From contig CP005974.1 in assembly GCA_000940995.1 (NCBI GenBank), forward strand, positions 868,001 through 932,000: a stretch of 64,000 bases of DNA. Direction: 5' to 3'. This document shows positions 15,497-24,446 of the stretch, in pieces. The translations under genes were made by a program, and so were the position numbers. The DNA is from Photobacterium gaetbulicola Gung47 (GTDB taxonomy: Bacteria > Pseudomonadota > Gammaproteobacteria > Enterobacterales > Vibrionaceae). Numbering within the stretch: the stretch's first letter is position 1; the number at the start of each line of letters is the position of its first letter. Below the pieces are notes generated by a model, which saw only the letters and a list, made by a program, of their open reading frames with translations, made no database searches and was not told where the DNA came from.

Positions 15497-18121
15497 ATGT
15501 ACATGAGCACTGATGAGATTCGCCGTGCGTTTCTTGCGTTTTTTGAGAGTAAAGGCCACCAGGTAGTCGAGAGTTCATCTCTTGTGCCTGCCAACGACCC
15601 GACGTTGCTGTTCACCAATGCGGGGATGAACCAGTTTAAAGATACATTCCTAGGTCTGGAAAAGCGCAACTACACTCGAGCAACAACAGCTCAGCGCTGT
15701 GTCCGTGCTGGTGGTAAGCACAACGACCTGGAAAATGTTGGTTTTACCGCTCGTCACCACACCTTTTTCGAGATGCTGGGTAACTTCAGCTTTGGCGATT
15801 ACTTCAAGCAAGACGCGATCAAGTTTGCTTGGGAATTCCTGACCGTGACGCTGAAACTGCCACAGGATCGCCTGCTGGTGACCGTTTACGAGACCGATGA
15901 CGAAGCGTTCGAGATCTGGAACAAAGACGTGGGCGTACCGGCTGATCGCATCGTGCGCATCGGCGACAAGAAAGGCGGCAAGCCGTTCGAGTCAGACAAC
16001 TTCTGGCAAATGGGCGATACCGGCCCTTGTGGCCCTTGCACCGAAATTTTCTACGATCACGGTGAACACATCTGGGGCGGCCGCCCGGGCACGCCCGAAG
16101 AAGATGGTGACCGTTTCATCGAGATATGGAACAACGTATTTATGCAGTTCAACCGTCAGGCTGACGGTACCATGGAGCCGCTACCTAAGCCGTCGGTAGA
16201 TACCGGTATGGGTATCGAGCGTATCTCTGCGATCATGCAGGGCGTGCACTCCAACTACGAGATCGATATCTTCCAGACTCTGATCAAAGAAGCTGCTGCC
16301 GTTATCGGCCACGACGATCTGGGCAACCAGTCACTGCGCGTTGTTGCCGACCACATCCGCTCTTGCGCATTCCTGATCGCAGACGGTGTGATGCCATCCA
16401 ACGAAGGCCGCGGTTACGTACTGCGCCGTATCATCCGCCGTGCGGTTCGCCACGGTAACAAGTTGGGTGCCAAGGGTGCCTTCTTCTACAAGTTGGTCGG
16501 CCCGTTAGCTGAAATCATGGGTACGGCAGGCGAAGAGCTGAAGAAACAGCAGGAAATGGTCGAGAAAGTACTGAAGATCGAAGAAGACAATTTCGGTCGT
16601 ACTCTGGACCGCGGTATGGCGATCCTTGCCGAAGCGCTGGATAACCTTGACGGCAAGGTACTAGACGGCGAAACCGTATTCAAACTGTACGATACCTACG
16701 GTTTCCCAGCTGACCTGACCAACGATGTTGCGCGCGAGCGTGGTTTCTCTATCGACGAAGAAGGCTTCAACGATGCGATGGAAGCTCAGCGTCAGCGTGC
16801 GCGTGATGCTGGCCAGTTCGGCGTAGATTACAACGACGCGATTAAAGTCGACGCGGATACTGAATTCTGTGGTTACGATGCGACCGAAGGTCAAGCCACT
16901 GTGGTTGCCCTTTACCGTGAAGGCGCAGCTGTTGACGCGATCAATGCCGGTGAAGATGCATTGATCGTATTGGACAACACGCCGTTCTACGCTGAGTCTG
17001 GCGGCCAGTGCGGTGACACCGGTGCCATGACGGCTGACGGTGTGCAGTTTGTGGTTGCTGATACCCAGAAGTTCGGCAACGCTATCGGTCATACCGGTAA
17101 GTTGGCACAAGGCGCAGTGAAAGTGGGCGACAAGCTAACGGCCACAGTTGATGCCACTCGCCGTGCTGCGACGAGCCTTAACCACTCTGCCACTCACTTG
17201 CTACACGCTGCACTGCGCAATCTACTGGGCGAACACGTAACTCAGAAGGGCTCACTGGTTAAGCCTGAAGGTCTGCGTTTCGACTTCTCTCACCTAGAAG
17301 CGGTGAAGCCGGAAGAGCTGCGTGAAATCGAGCGTGTGGTGAACGAGCAAATTCGTTTTAACCATGCGATCGACACCGATGTGATGGACATCGAATCAGC
17401 CAAAGAGAAAGGCGCAATGGCGCTGTTTGGCGAGAAATATGATGATGAAGTTCGCGTCCTGAGCATGGGTGACTTCTCTGTTGAGCTGTGTGGTGGTATC
17501 CATGCCTCTAGCACGGGTGATATCGGCCTGTTCAAGATTGTGTCGGAAGGTGGTATCGCTGCAGGTATCCGTCGTATCGAAGCGGTAACGGGTGAGGCTG
17601 CGATTGCTGCATTGCACGCTCAGGAATCATTGCTGGCTGAAACGGCAAGCCTGGTGAAGTCTGACGCGGCATCGGTCGCAAACAAAGTTAGCGCGCTAGT
17701 TGCTCACAGCAAGCAGCTAGAAAAAGAAATTCAGCAGCTTAAAGACAAGCTTGCTGCGCAGGAAAGTGCGGGCCTAATTAACAAGGCGCAGGAAATCAAC
17801 GGCGTTAAGGTGTTGGTGACCAAGCTGGAAGGTGCGGACAATAAAGCCCTGCGCGGTATGGTTGACGAGCTGAAAAACCAGCTAGGCAGCGGTATTGTCG
17901 TTCTGGGTAACGTCAGCGGCGACAAGGTTGGCCTGATTGCCGGTGTGACCAAAGATCTGACAGGCAAGGTGAAAGCCGGTGAGCTGGTTAACCTGGTTGC
18001 CCTGCAGGTTGGTGGTAAGGGCGGCGGCCGCCCGGACATGGCTCAGGCCGGTGGGACCGATGCAGCGGCACTGCCTGCGGCACTGGAGTCAGTGACTCCT
18101 TGGTTGGTTGAAAAACTGTAA
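15497..18121 (+). CDS. alaS: Alanyl-tRNA synthetase
   Basis: Charges tRNA-Ala. The 874-aa product has the class II catalytic core (motif 1 around PTLLFTNAGMNQFKD, RHHTFFEMLGNFSFGDYF), an editing domain with HSATHLLHAALR and the C-terminal SELCGGIHA zinc/editing box, then a coiled coil and C-Ala domain. I chose ATG 15497 (MYMSTDEIRR, AGGAT upstream); ATG 15503 is possible, and the TTG at 15491 is unlikely. It is followed by lysC after 16 bp. Confidence 0.97.
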   Translation: MYMSTDEIRRAFLAFFESKGHQVVESSSLVPANDPTLLFTNAGMNQFKDTFLGLEKRNYTRATTAQRCVRAGGKHNDLENVGFTARHHTFFEMLGNFSFGDYFKQDAIKFAWEFLTVTLKLPQDRLLVTVYETDDEAFEIWNKDVGVPADRIVRIGDKKGGKPFESDNFWQMGDTGPCGPCTEIFYDHGEHIWGGRPGTPEEDGDRFIEIWNNVFMQFNRQADGTMEPLPKPSVDTGMGIERISAIMQGVHSNYEIDIFQTLIKEAAAVIGHDDLGNQSLRVVADHIRSCAFLIADGVMPSNEGRGYVLRRIIRRAVRHGNKLGAKGAFFYKLVGPLAEIMGTAGEELKKQQEMVEKVLKIEEDNFGRTLDRGMAILAEALDNLDGKVLDGETVFKLYDTYGFPADLTNDVARERGFSIDEEGFNDAMEAQRQRARDAGQFGVDYNDAIKVDADTEFCGYDATEGQATVVALYREGAAVDAINAGEDALIVLDNTPFYAESGGQCGDTGAMTADGVQFVVADTQKFGNAIGHTGKLAQGAVKVGDKLTATVDATRRAATSLNHSATHLLHAALRNLLGEHVTQKGSLVKPEGLRFDFSHLEAVKPEELREIERVVNEQIRFNHAIDTDVMDIESAKEKGAMALFGEKYDDEVRVLSMGDFSVELCGGIHASSTGDIGLFKIVSEGGIAAGIRRIEAVTGEAAIAALHAQESLLAETASLVKSDAASVANKVSALVAHSKQLEKEIQQLKDKLAAQESAGLINKAQEINGVKVLVTKLEGADNKALRGMVDELKNQLGSGIVVLGNVSGDKVGLIAGVTKDLTGKVKAGELVNLVALQVGGKGGGRPDMAQAGGTDAAALPAALESVTPWLVEKL

Positions 18122-18137
18122 TAGTTGGAGAGGTGCT

Positions 18138-19316
18138 GTGGCACTATTGGTGCAGAAATTTGGTGGTACGTCGGTCGGGAGTATCGAACGTATTGAAGCG
18201 GTGGCTGAGCGCGTGATCAAAGCGCGCCAGCTTGGCCACCAGGTCGTGGTGGTGGTTTCGGCAATGGCCGGTGAGACCAACCGTTTGCTGGGGCTGGCGA
18301 AGCAGATTGATGCTGTGCCGACCCAGCGGGAGTTGGACGTACTGTTGTCGACGGGAGAGCAAGTAACCATTGCTTTGCTGGCTATGGCCCTGAACCAAAA
18401 GGGGTATCTGGCAACATCATTGACCGGTGACCAGTTAGGGATCCGCACTGATGCTGTATTTAATAATGCCACCATCACCGTGGTCGAGACCGAGGTGGTA
18501 ACTGAGCTGCTCGAGCGCGACCACATTGTGGTGGTCGCGGGTTTTCAGGGGCGTGATAGCCGAAATAACATCACCACCTTAGGCCGAGGCGGTTCGGATA
18601 CCACCGCGGTCGCTATTGCAGGTGCACTGGCGGCCGACGAGTGCCAGATCTTCACAGATGTCGACGGGGTCTATACAACCGATCCCCGTTTGGTCAGTGA
18701 AGCGGCCCGTTTGTCGACAATTCATTTCGATGATATGACGGCAATGGCGCGCCATGGCGCAAAAGTGCTACAATTACAGTCGGTTGAATATGCTGAGCGC
18801 CACCAGGTCCCATTGAGGGTCCTTTCATCGTTCGATGAAGGGGAAGGGACCTTGGTTGATTTCTCGACGGTACCTTCCGAAGGAGCCGCGGGGGTGGCAG
18901 TCAAAGGCCAGCAGGCGCTATACCGGGTGGCGCAACCGCTTGAAAAGGTGGAGCCGCAACTCGGCCTGCTGGGATTTGATGCTTGGTGTTATGGTGATAG
19001 TCAGCAGGCAACCTATATCGTTGCGGCCGATGATGAATTGGCCCGGCTGAATGTTATCTTTGAAAAAACAGAATTGGCCCAACCTTCTGTTGCTACACTG
19101 ACCCTAGTCGGGGAAGGGGTAGAAGGAAACAGTGCGAAAGTCGCTGCTTTACTGACAGAAAAAGGGGTGGGTGTCTATCAACAAAAAAGCGCTGCTCGTT
19201 GTGTCTCGCTATTGATCAATGGGCAAGATTTACAGTTAGCCGTAGAACACATCCACAAAAAATTTGTGGTGGAGCCAGAAAGTCTGGATAATCGACCACT
19301 TCTCGCTGTTTCTTGA
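18138..19316 (+). CDS. lysC: Aspartate kinase (monofunctional)
   Basis: First step of the aspartate family pathway (lysine, threonine, methionine, diaminopimelate). The 392-aa protein starts with the kinase signature VQKFGGTSVGS, has the FTDVDGVYTTDPR block, and ends in ACT-type regulatory domains. Start is GTG 18138 with GGAGAGG at 18126-18132, giving MALLVQKFGG; an in-frame TTG further up overlaps alaS and is rejected. Probably co-transcribed with alaS. Confidence 0.93.
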   Translation: MALLVQKFGGTSVGSIERIEAVAERVIKARQLGHQVVVVVSAMAGETNRLLGLAKQIDAVPTQRELDVLLSTGEQVTIALLAMALNQKGYLATSLTGDQLGIRTDAVFNNATITVVETEVVTELLERDHIVVVAGFQGRDSRNNITTLGRGGSDTTAVAIAGALAADECQIFTDVDGVYTTDPRLVSEAARLSTIHFDDMTAMARHGAKVLQLQSVEYAERHQVPLRVLSSFDEGEGTLVDFSTVPSEGAAGVAVKGQQALYRVAQPLEKVEPQLGLLGFDAWCYGDSQQATYIVAADDELARLNVIFEKTELAQPSVATLTLVGEGVEGNSAKVAALLTEKGVGVYQQKSAARCVSLLINGQDLQLAVEHIHKKFVVEPESLDNRPLLAVS

Positions 19317-19323
19317 GCAGTGA

Positions 19324-19339
19324 ACATTTACGTAAATGT
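19324..19339. promoter_or_regulatory. Perfect palindrome upstream of csrA
   Basis: ACATTTACGTAAATGT, a 16-bp perfect palindrome about 9 bp before the csrA -35. A related one (core CTTACGTAAAC) lies upstream of oadG. Confidence 0.5.
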
Positions 19340-19347
19340 AAATATTG

Positions 19348-19375
19348 TTGGATAATAAACGTTAACTCTTATAAT
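19348..19375 (+). promoter_or_regulatory. csrA promoter
   Basis: -35 TTGGAT (19348-19353), 16 bp, -10 TATAAT (19370-19375), 27 bp before the csrA ATG. Confidence 0.7.
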
Positions 19376-19401
19376 ACTGAGATTACTCAAGGAGCACACG
19401 A

Positions 19402-19599
19402 ATGCTAATTTTGACACGTCGCGTAGGTGAAACGCTAATGATCGGTGATGAAGTAACCGTTACTGTTCTTGGTGTTAAAGGTAACCAGGTTCGTATTGGT
19501 GTAAATGCACCGAAAGAAGTTTCTGTTCACCGCGAAGAAATTTATATGCGCATTCAAGCGGAAAAAGAAACGGGTTCCCAGGGTTCTGGTAACTACTAA
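19402..19599 (+). CDS. csrA: Carbon storage regulator CsrA
   Basis: A 65-aa RNA-binding dimer that controls translation by binding GGA motifs in leaders. The N terminus MLILTRRVGETLMIGD and the GVNAPKEVSVHREEIY strand and RNA-binding segment are intact. SD AAGGAG precedes ATG 19402. It has its own promoter and is followed by a terminator. Confidence 0.97.
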   Translation: MLILTRRVGETLMIGDEVTVTVLGVKGNQVRIGVNAPKEVSVHREEIYMRIQAEKETGSQGSGNY

Positions 19600-19606
19600 T
19601 TCGAAG

Positions 19607-19634
19607 AAGGTCGGCGGTTATGCTGGCCTTTTTT
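19607..19634 (+). terminator. csrA terminator
   Basis: AAGGTCGGC / GCTGGCCTT hairpin (two G-T pairs), then TTTT. Confidence 0.8.
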
Positions 19635-19761
19635 GTAACTGCCTGCCACGCCATACTCTTGAATCTAGGAGAGATACTGGGCATTTACGCACGATAATGT
19701 GCCGTGTTGGCTATTAAGTGCGCATCCGCGCAGTGGATGTCGTTTTTTCACAATAAAGTGT

Positions 19762-19799
19762 TTGACTTATTTTTGGCTGGCAGTAATATGGGCCCCCGC
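19762..19799 (+). promoter_or_regulatory. Promoter of the Ser/Arg tRNA cluster
   Basis: -35 TTGACT (19762-19767), 16 bp, -10 TAATAT (19784-19789), followed by the GC-rich discriminator GGGCCCCCGC typical of growth-rate and stringently controlled stable RNA promoters. The first tRNA starts at 19805. Confidence 0.78.
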
Positions 19800-19804
19800 A
19801 AGAC

Positions 19805-19897
19805 GGTGAGGTGGCCGAGAGGCTGAAGGCGCTCCCCTGCTAAGGGAGTATACGGTTTATAGCCGTATCGAGGGTTCGAATCCCTCCTTCACCGCCA
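19805..19897 (+). tRNA. tRNA-Ser (GCT)
   Basis: 93 nt with the long variable arm of class II tRNAs, anticodon GCT in CTGCTAA, T-loop GGTTCGAATCC and an encoded CCA end. First gene of the seven-tRNA cluster. Confidence 0.95.
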
Positions 19898-19932
19898 TTT
19901 ACTTGCTTAGAAAGTGAATGTTCTTGCATTGC

Positions 19933-20009
19933 GCGTCCGTAGCTCAGCTGGATAGAGTACCTGGCTACGAACCAGGCGGTCGGAGGTTCGAATCCTCCCG
20001 GACGCGCCA
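19933..20009 (+). tRNA. tRNA-Arg (ACG), acceptor type a
   Basis: 77 nt, anticodon ACG (CTACGAA), acceptor GCGTCCG/CGGACGC, encoded CCA. Confidence 0.95.
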
Positions 20010-20060
20010 TTATTGAAAAGGGTATGGCCAATAGGCGGTACTCGTAACCGAATTAAGTGT

Positions 20061-20137
20061 GCGCTCGTAGCTCAGCTGGATAGAGTACCTGGCTACGAAC
20101 CAGGCGGTCGGAGGTTCGAATCCTCCCGAGCGCGCCA
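20061..20137 (+). tRNA. tRNA-Arg (ACG), acceptor type b
   Basis: 77 nt, anticodon ACG. Differs from type a by paired changes in the acceptor stem (GCGCTCG/CGAGCGC). Confidence 0.95.
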
Positions 20138-20148
20138 TTAATTTGTGT

Positions 20149-20241
20149 GGTGAGGTGGCCGAGAGGCTGAAGGCGCTCCCCTGCTAAGGGAGTATACGGT
20201 TTGTAGCCGTATCGAGGGTTCGAATCCCTCCTTCACCGCCA
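20149..20241 (+). tRNA. tRNA-Ser (GCT), second copy
   Basis: 93 nt, nearly identical to the copy at 19805, with a single change in the variable arm (TTTGTAG for TTTATAG). Confidence 0.95.
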
Positions 20242-20279
20242 TTCTTCTCTTCAAGTTCTGCTTGAGAAAGAAAGCCTGC

Positions 20280-20356
20280 GCGTCCGTAGCTCAGCTGGAT
20301 AGGGTACCTGGCTACGAACCAGGCGGTCGGAGGTTCGAATCCTCCCGGACGCGCCA
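20280..20356 (+). tRNA. tRNA-Arg (ACG), type a with D-arm variant
   Basis: 77 nt, acceptor GCGTCCG. Carries G instead of A at 20303 (GGATAGGG for GGATAGAG) in the D arm; otherwise as the 19933 copy. Confidence 0.94.
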
Positions 20357-20445
20357 TTATTCTTAAGTATCAATGGATTGTTACTTACGCCAATGACGGA
20401 AACGCATTGGTCGTTAGGTATTTCCTAACCGAAAACAGATTCTGC

Positions 20446-20522
20446 GCGCTCGTAGCTCAGCTGGATAGAGTACCTGGCTACGAACCAGGCGGTCGGAGGT
20501 TCGAATCCTCCCGAGCGCGCCA
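20446..20522 (+). tRNA. tRNA-Arg (ACG), acceptor type b, second copy
   Basis: 77 nt, acceptor GCGCTCG/CGAGCGC, anticodon ACG, encoded CCA. Confidence 0.95.
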
Positions 20523-20560
20523 TTCTTTAAGATGCTCTGTATTAGCAGAACATAGCCTGC

Positions 20561-20637
20561 GCGTCCGTAGCTCAGCTGGATAGAGTACCTGGCTACGAAC
20601 CAGGCGGTCGGAGGTTCGAATCCTCCCGGACGCGCCA
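20561..20637 (+). tRNA. tRNA-Arg (ACG), type a, last copy
   Basis: 77 nt, acceptor GCGTCCG/CGGACGC, anticodon ACG. A terminator follows within 10 bp. Confidence 0.95.
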
Positions 20638-20646
20638 TTATTGAAA

Positions 20647-20672
20647 AGCTCAGCTTCGGCTGGGCTTTTTTT
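20647..20672 (+). terminator. Terminator of the tRNA cluster
   Basis: AGCTCAGC-TTCG-GCTGGGCT with a stable UUCG tetraloop, then a T7 run. Confidence 0.9.
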
Positions 20673-20797
20673 CTATCTGGACTTTTTCATCTCCCCGATA
20701 CTCTGGCAACGCTTGTCTCTCCAGCCTCGCGGTGCTTGTCTTGCCGCATTGCTATCACTTACAAAACAAAACCTTTTAAAATTTTCGCTATTGAAAC

Positions 20798-20817
20798 TTA
20801 CGCTTACGTAAACGTAA
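20798..20817. promoter_or_regulatory. Near-perfect 20-bp palindrome upstream of oadGAB
   Basis: TTACGCTTACGTAAACGTAA is symmetric except for one base pair. It lies in the 440-bp gap between the tRNA cluster and oadG and looks like an operator. The binding protein is unknown to me; LiuR-type MerR regulators use similar ACGTAAACGT sites, as a weak guess. Apart from this, the terminator at 20647 and a short frame at 20835-20945, I see nothing else in the gap. Confidence 0.5.
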
Positions 20818-21078
20818 GGTAGGTGGTGATACTGATGCAGAGCGTGCTGCACGAAGGGGTTGGCGTGATGGTGGTGACCTCGGTTCGCACAGGCAAAGCC
20901 GGAACCGAAACTGATTTTTGCTCTGGTTTAAGCGCCTTTTTGTAATTTTACGATCAAACCGTCAGAAAAAGCTTAAATATCCACCATTGGTTGGTCTGTT
21001 GTTAATCAGTTTGACATAAATTTACTTAACGTGGTATTTGTTAACCCGCCTATTACAAAATGAATGAAAGGAAGCATT

Positions 21079-21330
21079 ATGGCAGATCTAGGTCCTTTGC
21101 TGTGGGAGGCAGCGACGATCATGGCTACCGGAATGATCGTGGTTTTTCTGTTTCTCAGTATTTTGATCTATTTAGTGCAGCTGTTGGCCAAAATTGCGCC
21201 GAAAGAGACATCTAAGGCGCCGGCACCTTGCCAGCCATCACCAGTTGCTGTTAATCACAATGGCGTGCAGCCTGAGGTTGTCGCGGCTATTTCCGCTGCG
21301 GTGCATCGTTACCGTGAGCAGAAGGCCTAA
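21079..21330 (+). CDS. oadG: Oxaloacetate decarboxylase gamma chain
   Basis: An 83-aa membrane anchor of the sodium-pumping oxaloacetate decarboxylase. One transmembrane helix (about residues 15-36, ATGMIVVFLFLSILIYLVQL) is followed by a Pro/Ala linker and a polar tail. I chose the ATG at 21079, with AAGGAAG upstream, over an ATG five codons earlier. It opens the oadG-oadA-oadB operon. Confidence 0.9.
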   Translation: MADLGPLLWEAATIMATGMIVVFLFLSILIYLVQLLAKIAPKETSKAPAPCQPSPVAVNHNGVQPEVVAAISAAVHRYREQKA

Positions 21331-21397
21331 GCGACAGCATTGCTGTCGCTGGAGCATTGTGATTTTTAGGAAGTATTTTTTACAAGGAGTTTTGAGC

Positions 21398-23188
21398 ATG
21401 TCCAAGCCATTAGCGATCACTGACGTTGTGTTACGTGATGCCCACCAATCGTTATTTGCTACTCGTCTTCGTATCGAAGATATGTTGCCAATTGCCGAGC
21501 AGCTTGATGATGTCGGTTATTGGTCTCTGGAAACCTGGGGGGGCGCCACCTTTGATGCCTGTATCCGTTATCTGGGTGAGGACCCTTGGGAGCGCCTGCG
21601 CTTGCTCAAGCAAGCCATGCCAAAGACCCCGATGCAGATGCTGCTGCGGGGCCAGAACTTGTTAGGCTACCGCCACTATGCTGACGATGTGGTCGAAAAA
21701 TTTGTTGAGCGTGCCCACGCCAACGGAATGGATGTATTCCGTATTTTCGATGCGATGAATGATGTTCGCAACTTCGAAAAAGCGGTCAAAGCTGCTGTTG
21801 ATGTTGGTGCCCATGCCCAGGGGACAATTTCCTATACCACCAGTCCGGTGCATAACCTCGATACCTGGACTGACTTGGCTAAACGCCTGGAGGATCTAGG
21901 CTGTCATTCTATCTGTATCAAGGATATGTCTGGCCTGCTCAAGCCGTATGAAGCAGAAGAGTTGGTCAAGCGTATCAAAGCTTCTTGTGATGTGCCGCTG
22001 GCACTGCACTGCCATGCGACCACAGGCCTGTCGACGGCGACGGCGGTTAAGGCGGTTGAAGCTGGCCTGGATATCCTTGATACCGCCATCTCTTCAATGA
22101 GCCAAACCTATGGCCATACGCCAACGGAAACGGTTATTGCCATGCTTGAAGGCACCGAGCGAGATACCAAGCTTGATTTGCAGCAGCTTGAGCCGATCGC
22201 CAGCTACTTCCGCACGGTACGTAAGAAGTACGCCAAATTTGAAGGTAGCCTGAAAGGGGTCGATGCCCGAATCCTGCTTGCTCAGGTGCCAGGTGGTATG
22301 CTGACCAACATGGAAAGCCAGCTTAAGGAGCAAGGCGCAGCGGATCGTTTCGATGAGGTACTGGAAGAGATCCCTCGTGTTCGTGAAGATCTCGGCTTTA
22401 TTCCGTTGGTGACCCCGACATCGCAAATTGTCGGTACTCAGTCGGTGATCAACGTGCTGACGGGTGAGCGTTACAAGAGCATCAGTAAGGAAACCGCTGG
22501 CGTGCTCAAAGGCGAATACGGCGCGGCACCAGCTCCGGTCAATGCCGAGTTGCAGGCCCGGGTACTTGAGGGCGCTGAACCAATCACCTGCCGCCCGGCT
22601 GATTTGCTGGATGCCGAGCTGGATACACTAACGGCCGATTTACTGGCCAAGGCTAAATCCGATAACATTGCACTAGCTGATGAACAGGTTGATGACGTGC
22701 TGACCTATGCTTTGTTCCCGCAGGTTGGCCTGAATTTCCTGAAAAACCGCAACAACCCAGAGGCGTTTGAACCAGCACCAGGCACTGAACCTGAAGTGGT
22801 AGCGTCTGCGGCCCAGCCAGCCCCTGCGGCAAGTGCTGCCACGGTTGAAGCGTACAGCGTGAAGGTCAACGGTCAGGTGTATAGCGTTGAAGTCGGTCCG
22901 AGCGGAGAGCTGACCTCGGTCGAGCCTGCGGCGGCCAGTGTACCTGCACCCGTTGCCGCGCCGCAGCCGAGTAGTGCCGAAGCGCTGCCGGCACCGTTGG
23001 CGGGGAATATCTTCAAGATCAATGTCCAGCCAGGCCAGCAGGTTTCCGAAGGTGACGTGCTGGTGATCCTCGAAGCGATGAAGATGGAAACCGAAGTCCG
23101 TGCTGCCCGTAGCGGGATTGTACAGGACCTCCATGTCAAAGAAGGTGACTCTGTTGCCGTCGGCTCGCCGATCCTGAGTCTGGCATAA
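21398..23188 (+). CDS. oadA: Oxaloacetate decarboxylase alpha chain (biotin carboxyl carrier)
   Basis: Carboxyltransferase subunit that moves CO2 from oxaloacetate to biotin. The 596-aa protein has an N-terminal TIM-barrel (TDVVLRDAHQSLFATR near residue 8), a conserved PYC_OADA region, an Ala/Pro hinge and a C-terminal biotinyl domain with EAMKMET (biotin Lys about 562). The start at ATG 21398 has SD AAGGAG. A longer in-frame opening reaching back into oadG has no support. Confidence 0.96.
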   Translation: MSKPLAITDVVLRDAHQSLFATRLRIEDMLPIAEQLDDVGYWSLETWGGATFDACIRYLGEDPWERLRLLKQAMPKTPMQMLLRGQNLLGYRHYADDVVEKFVERAHANGMDVFRIFDAMNDVRNFEKAVKAAVDVGAHAQGTISYTTSPVHNLDTWTDLAKRLEDLGCHSICIKDMSGLLKPYEAEELVKRIKASCDVPLALHCHATTGLSTATAVKAVEAGLDILDTAISSMSQTYGHTPTETVIAMLEGTERDTKLDLQQLEPIASYFRTVRKKYAKFEGSLKGVDARILLAQVPGGMLTNMESQLKEQGAADRFDEVLEEIPRVREDLGFIPLVTPTSQIVGTQSVINVLTGERYKSISKETAGVLKGEYGAAPAPVNAELQARVLEGAEPITCRPADLLDAELDTLTADLLAKAKSDNIALADEQVDDVLTYALFPQVGLNFLKNRNNPEAFEPAPGTEPEVVASAAQPAPAASAATVEAYSVKVNGQVYSVEVGPSGELTSVEPAAASVPAPVAAPQPSSAEALPAPLAGNIFKINVQPGQQVSEGDVLVILEAMKMETEVRAARSGIVQDLHVKEGDSVAVGSPILSLA

Positions 23189-23197
23189 GAGGGAACC

Positions 23198-24328
23198 ATG
23201 GACGGATTATTAACTCTCTGGAACGAGACCGGTATTGCCAATTTTGAATTGGGCCAGCTGATCATGATGCTGGTCGGTGGTGGCTTGCTGTTTTTGGCGA
23301 TCCGCAAGGGCTTCGAGCCGCTGTTGCTGCTACCGATGGGCTTTGGTGCGATTCTGGCCAATATTCCCAATGCCGGATTTACCGAGCCCGGTGGCTTGCT
23401 GTACTACATCTACTACATCGGGATCGAAACGGGCGTTTTTCCACTGTTGATCTTCATGGGAGTGGGGGCGATGACGGATTTCGGGGCGCTGATTGCCAAC
23501 CCGAAAACCCTGTTGCTCGGGGCGGCGGCCCAGTTCGGGATCTTCTTTACCTTGTTCGGCGCAATTTTGCTTAATGCCGTACCGGGTATGGAGTTCACCT
23601 TGGCCGATGCCTCTTCCATCGCGATCATCGGGGGCGCGGATGGCCCGACGGCCATTTTCCTGGCCAGCCAGCTATCGCCTGATTTGCTCGGTGCAATTGC
23701 GGTTGCAGCCTATAGCTATATGGCATTGGTACCGATCATCCAACCGCCGATCATGAAGGCGCTGACCACTCCGGAAGAGCGGCAGATCAAGATGCAGCAG
23801 CTGAGAGATGTGAGTAAGGGTGAGAAAATTCTTTTCCCGCTGGCCGTGTTGCTGATGACGATTTTGTTCCTGCCTGCCGCAACGCCGCTGGTGGGGATGT
23901 TCTGTCTCGGTAATCTGATGCGCGAGTCCGGGGTAGTGGATCGCCTGTCGAACACGGTACAGAACGAGCTGATCAACATCGTGACGATTATGCTGGGTCT
24001 GGGTGTTGGCTCTAAGCTTGCTGCCGAGCAGTTCTTGCGTTTCGAGACGCTGGGTATCTTGGTGCTGGGCGCAGTGGCGTTCAGTGTCGGTACCGGTGGC
24101 GGTGTGTTGATGGCCAAGATGCTCAACCGCTTCAGTAAGGAAGATATCAACCCATTGATCGGTGCCGCTGGCGTGTCGGCGGTGCCAATGGCGGCACGGG
24201 TGGTTAACAAGGTCGGCCTCGAGGCCAACCCGCAGAACTTCCTGTTGATGCATGCCATGGGGCCGAACGTGGCGGGGGTACTCGGTTCAGCCGTTGCTGC
24301 CGGTATCCTGCTGGCATTGGTGGGTTAA
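23198..24328 (+). CDS. oadB: Oxaloacetate decarboxylase beta chain (sodium pump)
   Basis: A 376-aa polytopic inner-membrane protein that decarboxylates carboxybiotin and exports Na+. The IIGGADGPTAIFLASQL segment (near residues 147-163) carries the conserved Asp of the family. It lies nine bases after oadA with SD AGAGGGAA. It is the last gene of the operon before a terminator. Confidence 0.96.
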   Translation: MDGLLTLWNETGIANFELGQLIMMLVGGGLLFLAIRKGFEPLLLLPMGFGAILANIPNAGFTEPGGLLYYIYYIGIETGVFPLLIFMGVGAMTDFGALIANPKTLLLGAAAQFGIFFTLFGAILLNAVPGMEFTLADASSIAIIGGADGPTAIFLASQLSPDLLGAIAVAAYSYMALVPIIQPPIMKALTTPEERQIKMQQLRDVSKGEKILFPLAVLLMTILFLPAATPLVGMFCLGNLMRESGVVDRLSNTVQNELINIVTIMLGLGVGSKLAAEQFLRFETLGILVLGAVAFSVGTGGGVLMAKMLNRFSKEDINPLIGAAGVSAVPMAARVVNKVGLEANPQNFLLMHAMGPNVAGVLGSAVAAGILLALVG

Positions 24329-24360
24329 TCTGCCTAGCAGCAATGAATCGCAACAATTTA

Positions 24361-24394
24361 AAACGGGCATCCTCTGGGATAGCCCGTTTTTTTT
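24361..24394 (+). terminator. oadGAB terminator
   Basis: AAACGGGC / GCCCGTTT with a 13-nt loop and a long T-run. Confidence 0.9.
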
Positions 24395-24446
24395 GCCTAT
24401 GGATCGGGTATGGTACGGCAAACCTATCAATCAACTAGAACGATCA

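Noticed and set aside
19805..20637. Repeated units that could be read as a CRISPR-like array
   Set aside because: Each repeat is a complete tRNA with CCA end and matching acceptor stem.
21194..21397. N-terminal extension of oadA into oadG
   Set aside because: Overlaps oadG in another frame and lacks an SD; the MSKPLAITDVVLRD start has a good one.
24252..24446. N-terminal extension of yqaA
   Set aside because: Runs through the oadB end and its terminator; the family begins near ATG 24447.
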